Assembly (NCBI GenBank): GCA_902496505.1
Contig: CABVBB010000172.1
Coordinates: 1 to 5,740, forward strand
Direction: 5' to 3'
Source: an uncultured Peptococcaceae bacterium
GTDB lineage: Bacteria > Bacillota > Peptococcia > Peptococcales > Peptococcaceae
Length of the DNA stretch: 5,740 bases
In this document: positions 1 through 5,740 of the stretch, one piece after another
How positions within the stretch are numbered: position 1 is the first letter of the stretch
Layout of the letters: every line of letters begins with the position of its first letter
The notes under the pieces: generated by a model
Database searches by the model: none
Told to the model about the DNA's origin: nothing
What the model saw: the letters and a program-made list of their open reading frames with translations, nothing else
Program-made: the position numbers and the translations under genes

Positions 1-1255
1 GATGGCTTTGCTATTGTGACCTATGGCTGGCTGATCGCGTCTGTTTTTGGGATGCTGCCATATATGTTGAGCGGTGCCCTTCCCAGTGCCATCGATGCTT
101 TTTTGGAGACGATGTCCGGGTTTACCACTACGGGCGCTACGGTATTCAATGAAGTGGAGTATCTGCCACATGGTATTTTGATGTGGCGCAGTCTGACCCA
201 TTGGCTGGGCGGCATGGGGATCATCGTCTTATTCGTGGCCATCTTGTCAACACTAGGGACAGGCGGCATGCAGATCGTCAAAGCGGAGATGCCCGGCCCT
301 ATGGCTGAAAAGATCCGCCCGCGCATTAGTGACAGTGCGAAATTTTTGTGGATCATCTATATCGTCATGACGATGCTGAATATTGCGGCGCTGATGTTAT
401 GTGGTTTTTCCTTATTTGACGCCATCACTCACGCTTTTTCTACTGTGGCGACTGGCGGTTTTTCTACGAAGACTTCCAGTATGGGCTATTACCATAATCC
501 AGCCGCAGAGTGGGTCTCGATCTTTTTTATGTTTTTTGCGGGAGTCAATTTTTCTTTGTATTATCATATCGTTAAAAAGAGAAGCTTGCTCTCTTTATGG
601 CAGAGCAAGGTGTTTCAATGGTACTTATGGATCGTTGTTGGTGCGACAGCCTTGATCAGCATCAATCTGGTCGCTGCTGGACGGCCGAGCTATTCGCACT
701 TCAGCTTTCCATGTGGTCTCTTTGATCACGACGACCGGCTTTATTACCGAGGATTACAGTTTATGGCCGTCGCTTTCGATCACGATCCTTTTGGGGCTTT
801 TGCTGGTGGGCGCCTGCGCAGGTTCTACGGGCGGCGGCATCAAGGTGGACCGCTGGATGATCTTGTTCCACCAAACCGTCCACGAATTGAAAAAAACGCT
901 GCATCCTCGTTTAGTCACGCGTTTGAAGGTGGATACGCAGCCGGTCAGTGACAATCTGATCATCAATGTGTCCTGCTTTTTCTTTTTGTATATTTTGATC
1001 TCAGCGTTAGCGACGCTGGTCGTTTCTGCCTTTGGTTTCGATACCTTGAGCTCTTTTTCCGTGGTGGTGACCTGCTTGGGTAATGTCGGACCAGGTTTGG
1101 GTGTATTTGGGCCAACAGAGTCTTTGGCTGTTGCGCCGCCGTTTTTGAAACTTTTGTTTTCCTTTTTGATGCTTTTAGGACGTTTGGAACTCTTCACGGT
1201 GCTGGTCGTGCTGATCCCTTCCTTTAAAAGAACGCTGGTCAACAAAGAAGATTGA
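1..1255 (+). pseudogene. trkH: TrkH-type potassium uptake transporter, 5'-partial, apparent frameshift
   Basis: Integral membrane subunit of a Trk/Ktr K+ uptake system, normally paired with a cytoplasmic TrkA-type NAD-binding regulator (not in this window). The reading frame is open from base 1 (DGFAIVTYGWL), so the true start lies upstream and the GTG at 16 is internal. All four pore-loop signatures visible in the family are present: SGFTTTG at 115-135, TVATGGFS at 442-465, SLITTTGF at 719-742 and LGNVGPGLG at 1076-1102. The conserved GACAGSTGGGIK lies at 809-844 and LLGRLELFTVL near the C-terminus. The first two loops are in frame 1 and the last two in frame 2. The switch falls at about 680-694; dropping one C of the CC at 685-686 would restore a continuous protein reading GRRAIRTSAFHVVSLITTTG. 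As written, frame 1 runs on as unrelated sequence to a stop at 951. This is either a real inactivating frameshift or a sequencing error; the intact motifs on both sides favour a recent event or an error. Family identity is very secure, pseudogene status is not. Confidence 0.85.
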
Positions 1256-1260
1256 TTTCA

Positions 1261-1303
1261 ATACGGCAGGCTTTCTGGATAAGAAAGCCTGCCGTATATT
1301 TTT
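1261..1303 (+). terminator. Rho-independent terminator of the trkH gene
   Basis: A perfect 16-bp inverted repeat (1261-1276 with 1282-1297) encloses the 5-base loop GGATA and is followed by ATTTTT. It begins five bases after the trkH stop codon. Seen directly; the role is inferred from the classic stem plus U-tract layout. Confidence 0.93.
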
Positions 1304-1357
1304 GCGGTGAAAATTCCATCCTATCTGTGACCTACAAAAAACGGAGGCGGACAGGAT

Positions 1358-1867
1358 ATGAAATTTTTGCACGGCGTGACCTTGTACAGCTTTGCCGGCT
1401 GGCTGATCGAAGAAACATTTCAAAAAGTGACCTGCGGCACCTTCAAACGGCCGCATTTTTCCTGGCTGCCTTTTAAACCGATGTATGGCATAGCAGCGAT
1501 GCTGATGGTCACGACCCAAAAGAAGGGCAAGTGGGCAGCACTTCTGGGCATCAGCAGTATCCCTATGGCAGTGGAATTCGTCAGCGGTTATTGGCTTAGG
1601 GAACGCTATGGTTTAAAATATTGGGACTACAGCCAGGAAAAGGGAAATATCCAGGGCTTGATCTGCCCTAAGTTTTGGGCATATTGGGCGCTTTTGGGGG
1701 GCCTCCTGCTTTATGAGGTCCAGCCGAAGGCAGAAGCATGGCTCAGCAAAGGTGTTCCTTGGCGGCAGAAGTTTTTGTCAGCCGCCTCGCTTCTGATGCT
1801 TACAGACGTGGAGTGCAATTTGTGGCGCAGACATCATGATCAGCGAAAATGGGCGTTGAATAAATAG
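1358..1867 (+). CDS. Small membrane protein, DUF1113 / putative ABC-transporter type IV (CmpB) family
   Basis: A 169-residue protein with several hydrophobic segments (about residues 4-16, 43-51, 58-76, 105-120 and a weaker one at 138-150). The family signature is clear: an N-terminal GW..E (residues 14-18), PMYG at 41-44, then RERYGLKYWDYS at 81-92 followed by GN.QG.IC (96-103), matching the family's Ek.fg.rwWDYs..Ni.GriC pattern. The family is named after putative ABC permeases but its function is not established, so I give no reaction or substrate. The ATG at 1358 has GGAGG at 1343-1347, ten bases upstream. The C-terminus is short and highly charged (WRRHHDQRKW) where many relatives have a further helix; I cannot tell whether this is a natural variant. 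The gene sits alone between the trkH terminator and the promoter of the next unit. No convincing promoter is visible in 1304-1357. Family assignment is fairly secure from recalled motifs; no search was run. Confidence 0.8.
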   Translation: MKFLHGVTLYSFAGWLIEETFQKVTCGTFKRPHFSWLPFKPMYGIAAMLMVTTQKKGKWAALLGISSIPMAVEFVSGYWLRERYGLKYWDYSQEKGNIQGLICPKFWAYWALLGGLLLYEVQPKAEAWLSKGVPWRQKFLSAASLLMLTDVECNLWRRHHDQRKWALNK

Positions 1868-1884
1868 ATCAGCTGGGCTATAAT
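1856..1884 (+). promoter_or_regulatory. Sigma-A-type promoter of the yebC-like/bofC-like unit
   Basis: TTGAAT at 1856-1861 and a consensus TATAAT at 1879-1884 are separated by 17 bases, close to the ideal housekeeping promoter. The -35 element lies within the last codons of the upstream gene (stop at 1865-1867). Transcription would begin near 1890-1892, only about 15 bases before the next start codon. The position is seen in the sequence; activity is inferred. Confidence 0.8.
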
Positions 1885-1906
1885 TTAGAAAAAATGCCTG
1901 GATGTG

Positions 1907-2494
1907 ATGAAAGTGGATCATACTTATTGGTCGCAGCGTCTGCGCGAACTGAAGCATAATGATGAGGGAAAAGAAGAATTGGTCTTGGAGGGTGAGGGAC
2001 CGTACCGGCTCTCGTTTATCATCCGGCTGATGACCAGCGAACCAGAAACTGCCAAGGAAGAACTTGCTGAGCTTTTTAACGCCTATCAGGGACGCTTGGG
2101 CACGCCCGTGCGTTGGCTGTATACGGAAAAGGGCGAGATCTTAGTCAGCAAATATCATTCGCAGACGACGGAGGATCAGATCATGCTGGCGGCGTTGAGC
2201 GTCGGCGCGGAGGATGTGGAGTTTGGTGAAGGTGATGTGGTCCGTATCATCTGTGCGGCAGGCAAATTGGAGCAGGTCGCTGAACTTTTGGAGTTTGAAG
2301 ATGATGTCCATGTGTATGCTAAGCGCCTTTGCTATCAGCCGCAGGCTTTATTTGACCTGCATGGCGAGCAGGAGATCGAGCTGGTCATCGCTTTGATGGA
2401 GGCTTTGGCAGAAAGAGAGGACGTCCTGGATGTGGCGGCGGATTTTGAACTGGATGATCTGATCTGCAAAAAAATGGGCTATGATGTTTATTAA
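1907..2494 (+). CDS. Divergent YebC-family protein lacking the N-terminal domain
   Basis: A protein of about 195 residues resembling domains II and III of YebC/PmpR proteins. Members of this family have been described as transcriptional regulators and more recently as ribosome-associated translation factors. Numbering from the GTG at 1904, the matches are: EGEGP at 29-33 (family EGyGP), QGRLGT at 62-67 (family GGnLGt), KGEI at 76-79, VGAEDVE at 100-106, and MEALAEREDVLDVAADFEL at 165-183 (family leaLedlDDVqnVyhN). The helical N-terminal domain of about 80 residues is absent: only some 25 residues precede the match, and an in-frame TAG at 1886-1888 prevents extension. The invariant TDNRNRT region of normal YebC is replaced by an acidic MTSEPETAKEE. 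ATG 1907 is preferred to GTG 1904, but neither has a good Shine-Dalgarno site, only GGA at 1900-1902. It stands where a full yebC usually precedes ruvC in related Firmicutes. Family membership is likely; function is unknown because the RNA/DNA-contacting part is missing. Confidence 0.72.
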   Translation: MKVDHTYWSQRLRELKHNDEGKEELVLEGEGPYRLSFIIRLMTSEPETAKEELAELFNAYQGRLGTPVRWLYTEKGEILVSKYHSQTTEDQIMLAALSVGAEDVEFGEGDVVRIICAAGKLEQVAELLEFEDDVHVYAKRLCYQPQALFDLHGEQEIELVIALMEALAEREDVLDVAADFELDDLICKKMGYDVY

Positions 2495-2544
2495 GTAGTG
2501 ATCCTGGGCAGTCTATGGTCAAAGACTGACAGGAGCTGAGTACT

Positions 2545-3117
2545 ATGGAAGATAAACATCTGGTCCGCTGGCTGGCGTTAGGCATGGTTTTGGCCTTTGC
2601 CCTCTCGGTCTATGTCGGCTATCAGGCAGCTAAGCCGCAGCCTCAAGAAAAGCCGCTGACGCAGACGACCAGCAGCGAGCCGGAAAAACCGAAAATTGTT
2701 TTTATGCAGGGCTATCAGGTCTGCATCAAGCATGATCTGGACTGTTTGCAGCCGATGGATGCACCAGAGGATATCGATCTGAGCCAGATGAGCTTGGCAG
2801 ATATCCAGAAGCGTTATCCTGAGCCGCAATGGCTGGTGCGGCAGCAGGGGCAAAAAATCGAGATCATCGAGCAGCAGCAGGGACTTTGCAGTGCTCATCA
2901 AAAAATAGCCCATCTGGGTCTCAATGCCAGCGGGGAGTATTTGACCGTTTACAAAGGCCCGGCAGAAGTGGGGACAGACGGCGGTGTGTTGCAGGTGACC
3001 GAGATCTCTGTGGATAAGCTGCCTGCAAAAGAACAGCAGGCGGTGCGTGCAGGGACGCTGGAGATCTATTCAGAGGATGAATTGATCGGACTTTTGGATG
3101 GTTTAAGTGAAAATTGA
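2545..3117 (+). CDS. Membrane-anchored protein with BofC-like C-terminal domain
   Basis: A 190-residue protein with one N-terminal hydrophobic segment (about residues 8-28, preceded by K4 and R8), so it is probably an uncleaved signal anchor with the rest outside the membrane. A Pro/Gln/Glu/Lys-rich linker (31-50) follows, then a region with C60 and C67 (59-110). The C-terminal part (about 114-187) resembles the BofC C-terminal domain: LC.AHQKIAHLG, a YLTVYKGPA strand, a KLPA..QQAVRAG segment and a closing SEDELIGLLDGLSE. In Bacillus subtilis, BofC restrains SpoIVB signalling in the sigma-K checkpoint during sporulation. Similar proteins also occur beside ruvC in lineages that may not sporulate, so that role should not be carried over. 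The start ATG has AGGAG at 2531-2535, nine bases upstream. The gene lies 50 bases after the yebC-like gene, probably on the same transcript, and ends before a terminator. The BofC link is moderate and rests on recalled family patterns. Confidence 0.68.
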   Translation: MEDKHLVRWLALGMVLAFALSVYVGYQAAKPQPQEKPLTQTTSSEPEKPKIVFMQGYQVCIKHDLDCLQPMDAPEDIDLSQMSLADIQKRYPEPQWLVRQQGQKIEIIEQQQGLCSAHQKIAHLGLNASGEYLTVYKGPAEVGTDGGVLQVTEISVDKLPAKEQQAVRAGTLEIYSEDELIGLLDGLSEN

Positions 3118-3124
3118 CAAGAAG

Positions 3125-3151
3125 ACGCGGAGCTGATCGCTTCGCGTTTTT
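3125..3151 (+). terminator. Rho-independent terminator after the bofC-like gene
   Basis: ACGCGGAGC (3125-3133) pairs with GCTTCGCGT (3139-3147) through nine base pairs including one G-U wobble. The loop is TGATC and a run of five T ends at 3151. Flanking GACAA (3116-3120) and TTGTC (3150-3154) can extend the stem across an internal loop. It starts eight bases after the stop codon at 3117 and separates this unit from the ruv operon. Confidence 0.85.
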
Positions 3152-3191
3152 GTCTATCCATAAAAATCTGGCCGTGGTAAAAGAAAAGTGT

Positions 3192-3220
3192 GATTTGGAT
3201 GCAGATTTTTTCACTATAAT
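3192..3220 (+). promoter_or_regulatory. Probable promoter of the ruvCAB operon
   Basis: A consensus -10 hexamer TATAAT lies at 3215-3220, about 65 bases before ruvC and after the upstream terminator. The matching -35 region is weak: GATTTG at 3192-3197 gives 17-base spacing but few consensus bases. Expected transcription start is near 3227, giving a leader of roughly 58 bases. A second AT-rich hexamer, TAGAAT at 3225-3230, is an alternative -10. The poor -35 would fit a weak or activated promoter, which is inference. Confidence 0.6.
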
Positions 3221-3230
3221 ATGGTAGAAT

Positions 3231-3252
3231 AATACGGATACCAAAAACGGAT
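3231..3252 (+). repeat. Short direct repeat in the ruv leader
   Basis: AATACGGAT (3231-3239) and AAAACGGAT (3244-3252) match at eight of nine positions with a 13-base period, just downstream of the likely transcription start. It could be an operator, but it is short enough to be chance and matches no site I know. Confidence 0.3.
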
Positions 3253-3272
3253 GTTCGAGATAAATTGTGAAC

Positions 3273-3277
3273 AGGAG
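3273..3277 (+). promoter_or_regulatory. Ribosome binding site fixing the ruvC start
   Basis: AGGAG lies seven bases before the ATG at 3285. It falls inside the longer frame that opens at GTG 3267, so the ATG is the better start. It also puts the catalytic Asp at residue 7, as in Escherichia coli RuvC. Confidence 0.85.
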
Positions 3278-3284
3278 CGATAGA

Positions 3285-3797
3285 ATGATCATCTTGGGAA
3301 TCGATCCGGGGACAGCTACCACAGGTTATGGCATTATCCGCGTGGTCGGCAATCGTTTCAAGCCGGTGACGTATGGGATCATCTCGACCCCGGCGGGAAT
3401 GGCGATGGAGAAACGGTTATTGATGCTGCATGAGCAGCTTGGTCAGATCATCGATCAGTATCAGCCGGATCAAGTAGCAGTGGAGGAATTGTTTTTCAAT
3501 CAAAATATCACCACAGGCATCACGGTCGGACAGGCCAGAGGCGTGATCCTTTTGACCTGCGCACAGCGGGATGTGCCGATCTTTGAATATACGCCGTTAG
3601 AGGTCAAGCAGGCTTTGGTCGGCTATGGGCGGGCGGATAAAAAGCAGATCCAGCAAATGGTCAAGACTTTTTTGGGACTGACAGAGATCCCCAAGCCGGA
3701 CGATGCGGCTGACGGGCTGGCCATCGCCATCTGTCACACCCATTATTATCAAACGGAAATGAGGCGGCAAAAGTATGATCAGCTACCTAAAAGGTAA
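3285..3797 (+). CDS. ruvC: Holliday junction resolvase RuvC
   Basis: A 170-residue endonuclease that cuts four-way DNA junctions symmetrically as a dimer, finishing homologous recombination and fork repair together with RuvAB. The RNase H-like fold is evident: MIILGIDPGT at the N-terminus with D7, VEELFF with E67 or E68 as the second acid (E66 in E. coli), and PDDAADGLAIA with D140 and D143. These four acids form the metal-binding catalytic site. The conserved QARG (83-86) and the YTPLEVKQALVGYGRADKKQ block (102-121) are also present. Length is normal for the family. It is the first gene of the operon and its last 23 bases overlap the start of ruvA, which suggests coupled translation. No damage or missing residue is seen. 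Confidence 0.97.
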   Translation: MIILGIDPGTATTGYGIIRVVGNRFKPVTYGIISTPAGMAMEKRLLMLHEQLGQIIDQYQPDQVAVEELFFNQNITTGITVGQARGVILLTCAQRDVPIFEYTPLEVKQALVGYGRADKKQIQQMVKTFLGLTEIPKPDDAADGLAIAICHTHYYQTEMRRQKYDQLPKR

Positions 3798-4386
3798 AGT
3801 TCTGCATAAGAGTGCAGCTTCCGCGGTGATCCTAGCAGGGAACATCGGCTATGAAGTGATCCTGACAGCCAATAAGCTCCTGCGGCTGGCTCCCATGCAG
3901 GAAGTGGAGCTGTATACATATTTGCATGTGCGGGAGGATGCCATGCAGTTGTATGGTTTTGACGATTGGGAGGAGCGGGAGTTTTTTTTGCTGCTGCTCA
4001 ATGTCTCTGGGGTGGGGCCAAAGGTGGCGATGACCATCCTGGGACAGAGCACCATCAGCGGTCTGCATCGGGCGATCGCCGAGGAAAATATCACCTTCTT
4101 GACCAAAGTTCCGGGGATCGGCAAAAAAACAGCCCAGCGGCTGGTATTAGAGCTTAAGGACAAATTGCCAGAAGAAAGCTTTGATTTTGCTGCGGCAGGT
4201 GATCATGAGCCAGCGGCTGCGGCTGGACCAAGTGCGGCCAAAAACGATATTTATGCAGTCCTTTTGACGCTGGGATATCATGAAAGCGAGATCCGCAGCA
4301 TTTATCCACAGCTCAAAGACGTCATCAATGAGGGAGACGAGCAGGCTGTGATCAAAAAGGCGCTGCAGCTTTTAGCCAAATTCTAA
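3775..4386 (+). CDS. ruvA: Holliday junction branch migration subunit RuvA
   Basis: A 203-residue DNA-binding protein whose tetramers clamp a Holliday junction in a square-planar form and load RuvB hexamers. Domain I (about 1-63) is the OB fold, beginning MISYLKGKV and containing the acidic-pin residues E54 and D55 in VREDAMQLYGF. Domain II holds two helix-hairpin-helix motifs, VSGVGPKVA (77-85) and VPGIGKKTA (112-120), which grip the DNA backbone. An Ala/Gly/Pro-rich flexible linker (about 139-155) leads to the C-terminal RuvB-binding three-helix domain (about 156-203, DIYAVLLTLGYHESEI). The ATG lies inside the end of ruvC, with GAGG at 3761-3764 ten bases upstream. ruvB follows 12 bases after the stop. 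The protein is complete and of typical length. Confidence 0.97.
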   Translation: MISYLKGKVLHKSAASAVILAGNIGYEVILTANKLLRLAPMQEVELYTYLHVREDAMQLYGFDDWEEREFFLLLLNVSGVGPKVAMTILGQSTISGLHRAIAEENITFLTKVPGIGKKTAQRLVLELKDKLPEESFDFAAAGDHEPAAAAGPSAAKNDIYAVLLTLGYHESEIRSIYPQLKDVINEGDEQAVIKKALQLLAKF

Positions 4387-4398
4387 AGGGGGATTATC

Positions 4399-5400
4399 AT
4401 GGAGGAGCGTTTGATTTCGCCCTGCCTGATCGAAGAAGACCGAGAGGAAGGGGCGGGCATCCGTCCCAAGGTCTTGGATGATTATATCGGACAGGAAAAA
4501 GTCAAGGATAATATGCGGGTGTACATCCAGGCTGCCAAAAATCGCGGCGAGGCGCTGGATCATGTGCTGCTGTACGGGCCGCCGGGCTTGGGCAAGACGA
4601 CCCTTGCCAATATCATCGCCAATGAGCTCAATGTCAATATCAAGGTGACCTCTGGTCCGGCCATCGAAAGGCCTGGTGATCTGGCAGCCGTGCTGACCAA
4701 TCTGGAGCCGCATGATGTATTGTTTATCGATGAGATCCACCGCATCAACCGCAGTGTGGAGGAAGTGCTGTATCCGGCCATGGAGGATTTTGCCCTGGAT
4801 ATCATGATCGGCAAAGGACCCAGCGCCCGTTCGCTGCGGATCGATCTGCCGCCGTTCACGTTAATCGGGGCGACCACGCGGGCAGGGATGCTGACGTCTC
4901 CTTTGCGCGATCGGTTCGGCGTCATTGAGCGGCTGGAATTTTATACGGTGACAGAATTGGTGGAGATCATCTCGCGCAGTGCGGAGATCCTCAAGGTGCC
5001 ACTGGATGAAGCAGGCGCTCTGGAGATCGCCCGCCGTTCCAGGGGGACGCCCCGCGTGGCCAATCGTTTATTGCGGCGGGTGCGGGATTTTGCTCAGATC
5101 AAAGGCGATGGACTGATCACCTTGGAGATCGCCAATATGGCGCTCGATCTTCTGGATATCGATCAGGAAGGGCTGGATAAGACCGACCGGCTGATGCTGG
5201 AGACCATCATTCGCAAATTCGCAGGCGGCCCAGTGGGTTTGGAAGCTTTGGCGGCGACCATCAATGAAGAGAGCAGCACCATTGAGGATGTCTGCGAACC
5301 GTATCTTTTGCAGCAGGGCTTTATCAGCCGCACACCCAGGGGGCGGATCTGTACGCCTTTAGCTTATCAGCACCTCGGGCTTCCGATGCAGACGAATTAG
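4399..5400 (+). CDS. ruvB: Holliday junction branch migration ATPase RuvB
   Basis: A 333-residue AAA+ motor. Two hexameric rings flank the RuvA-bound junction and drive branch migration by ATP hydrolysis. Motifs in order: Walker [10 protein letters not shown] (60-68), Walker B LFIDEIH (108-114), sensor 1 GATTRAG (157-163), arginine finger in LRDRFG (R170), and sensor 2 [15 protein letters not shown] (216-230, R219). The C-terminal winged-helix DNA-binding domain covers about 258-333 and ends with the RTPRGR signature (311-316). The RuvA-contacting beta-hairpin region lies around 128-150. The start is supported by AAGGGGG at 4386-4392, six bases upstream, which overlaps the ruvA stop. The gene is complete, with no anomalies. 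Confidence 0.98.
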   Translation: MEERLISPCLIEEDREEGAGIRPKVLDDYIGQEKVKDNMRVYIQAAKNRGEALDHVLLYGPPGLGKTTLANIIANELNVNIKVTSGPAIERPGDLAAVLTNLEPHDVLFIDEIHRINRSVEEVLYPAMEDFALDIMIGKGPSARSLRIDLPPFTLIGATTRAGMLTSPLRDRFGVIERLEFYTVTELVEIISRSAEILKVPLDEAGALEIARRSRGTPRVANRLLRRVRDFAQIKGDGLITLEIANMALDLLDIDQEGLDKTDRLMLETIIRKFAGGPVGLEALAATINEESSTIEDVCEPYLLQQGFISRTPRGRICTPLAYQHLGLPMQTN

Positions 5401-5412
5401 GAGGCGACAGCT

Positions 5413-5634
5413 ATGGAAGGGCCTTCTCAACTAGGCAGGATCTTGATCTTTATCGGTATCCTCTGCGTGATCGCAGGGGTCGTCATTACACTGCTGGGCC
5501 GCTTCATCCATTTGGGCAGGCTGCCTGGCGATATCTTGGTAAATGGCGAGCACGGGACATTTTATTTTCCCATCGTCAGCTGTATTGTGATCAGTGTCGT
5601 GCTTTCGGTGCTGCTCAATCTGTTTCATCATTAA
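5413..5634 (+). CDS. Small two-helix membrane protein, DUF2905 family
   Basis: A 73-residue protein with two predicted membrane helices (about residues 8-29 and 50-71). The connecting loop holds the family hallmark GRLPGDI (35-41), and FYFPI (50-54) opens the second helix. These features match DUF2905, a widespread small family of unknown function often found beside ruvB or queA in Firmicutes. The start is supported by AGGAGG at 5399-5404, eight bases upstream, which overlaps the ruvB stop codon, so translation is probably coupled. No catalytic residues are evident, and a role in recombination is not implied by position alone. Confidence 0.88.
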   Translation: MEGPSQLGRILIFIGILCVIAGVVITLLGRFIHLGRLPGDILVNGEHGTFYFPIVSCIVISVVLSVLLNLFHH

Positions 5635-5666
5635 TAAAGACATTCCATAAAAAATAGGGGATAGCT

Positions 5667-5740
5667 ATGCAGACAAATGAGTTTGATTATGAATTGCCGC
5701 AGGAATTGATCGCCCAGCATCCGCTGGAAAAAAGAGACCA
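5667..5740 (+). CDS. queA: S-adenosylmethionine:tRNA ribosyltransferase-isomerase QueA, N-terminal fragment
   Basis: The first 24 codons, cut by the window end, read MQTNEFDYELPQELIAQHPL followed by EKRD. This matches the highly conserved QueA N-terminus (F.FELPe.LIAq.Pl..R). QueA transfers the ribosyl group of S-adenosylmethionine to preQ1 in tRNA, forming epoxyqueuosine at the wobble position of GUN anticodons. AGGGGA at 5656-5661 lies five bases before the ATG. It lies 32 bases after the DUF2905 gene with no terminator between, so it is probably in the ruv operon; ruvB-queA linkage is common in Firmicutes. Only the N-terminus can be judged, but the motif is distinctive. Confidence 0.9.
   Translation, partial: MQTNEFDYELPQELIAQHPLEKRD

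Noticed and set aside
754..1245. Long antisense open frame (163 codons) opposite the end of trkH
   Set aside because: It is the complement of convincing TrkH coding sequence, its product is a low-complexity Lys/Ser/Thr-rich string, and it has no ribosome site.
1252..1476. Open frame of 74 codons across the trkH terminator
   Set aside because: It translates the terminator hairpin and then the wrong frame of the DUF1113-family gene; it has no ribosome site or family resemblance.
2509..2528. Six-base-pair inverted repeat CAGTCT/AGACTG between the yebC-like and bofC-like genes
   Set aside because: The stem is short, the loop is eight bases, and no T-run follows; not a credible terminator or regulator.
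3267..3284. GTG start extending RuvC by six residues
   Set aside because: The AGGAG site lies inside this extension and is correctly spaced for ATG 3285, which also gives the family-standard N-terminus.
2921..3322. Antisense open frame across the bofC-like/ruvC intergenic region
   Set aside because: It runs through a terminator and promoter and opposite two supported genes, with no recognisable protein features.
4072..4081. GGCGATCGCC, resembling the cyanobacterial HIP1 palindrome
   Set aside because: It occurs once, inside ruvA codons, and is explained by the general GATC richness.
1..5740. Search for a new defence system, mobile element, CRISPR array, tRNA or riboswitch
   Set aside because: No transposase, integrase, repeat-spacer pattern, terminal inverted repeat or RNA fold was found; the supported genes belong to known, mostly housekeeping families.

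Overview
The window is ordinary Gram-positive-type chromosomal DNA of moderate GC content, with every recognisable gene on the + strand. The layout suggests a Firmicute, most plausibly a member of the Negativicutes (Acidaminococcus/Phascolarctobacterium/Selenomonas-like). I base this on the gene string yebC-like, bofC-like, ruvC, ruvA, ruvB, DUF2905, queA, together with sigma-A-like promoters and purine-rich Shine-Dalgarno sites. The lineage is an inference from gene order and protein character, not from a database search.

Positions 1-1303: the 3' two thirds of a TrkH-type potassium transporter gene, cut by the window edge and carrying an apparent single-base frameshift near 680-694. It is closed by a very strong hairpin terminator. 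Positions 1358-1867: a small membrane protein of the DUF1113 / 'ABC_trans_CmpB' family. Positions 1856-3151: a promoter overlapping the end of that gene drives a two-gene unit. The first gene is a divergent YebC-family protein lacking the N-terminal domain. The second is a membrane-anchored protein with a BofC-like C-terminal domain. The unit ends in a second terminator.

Positions 3190-5740: a likely promoter followed by a compact operon. It holds ruvC, ruvA and ruvB (Holliday-junction resolution and branch migration), a two-helix DUF2905 membrane protein, and the start of queA (queuosine biosynthesis), which runs off the window. ruvC and ruvA overlap, and ruvB and the DUF2905 gene are separated by only 12 bases.

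The three Ruv proteins are complete and have all the catalytic motifs expected: RuvA binds and holds the junction, RuvB hexamers pump DNA through it, and RuvC cuts it. The other genes have no evident functional link to recombination beyond shared transcription. I found no new defence system, mobile element, CRISPR array or RNA gene. The points most worth a second look are the trkH frameshift, the truncated YebC-like gene with a very short leader, and a marked excess of GATC tetranucleotides. No gene-free stretch exceeds 300 bases; the longest is 167 bases between the bofC-like gene and ruvC.
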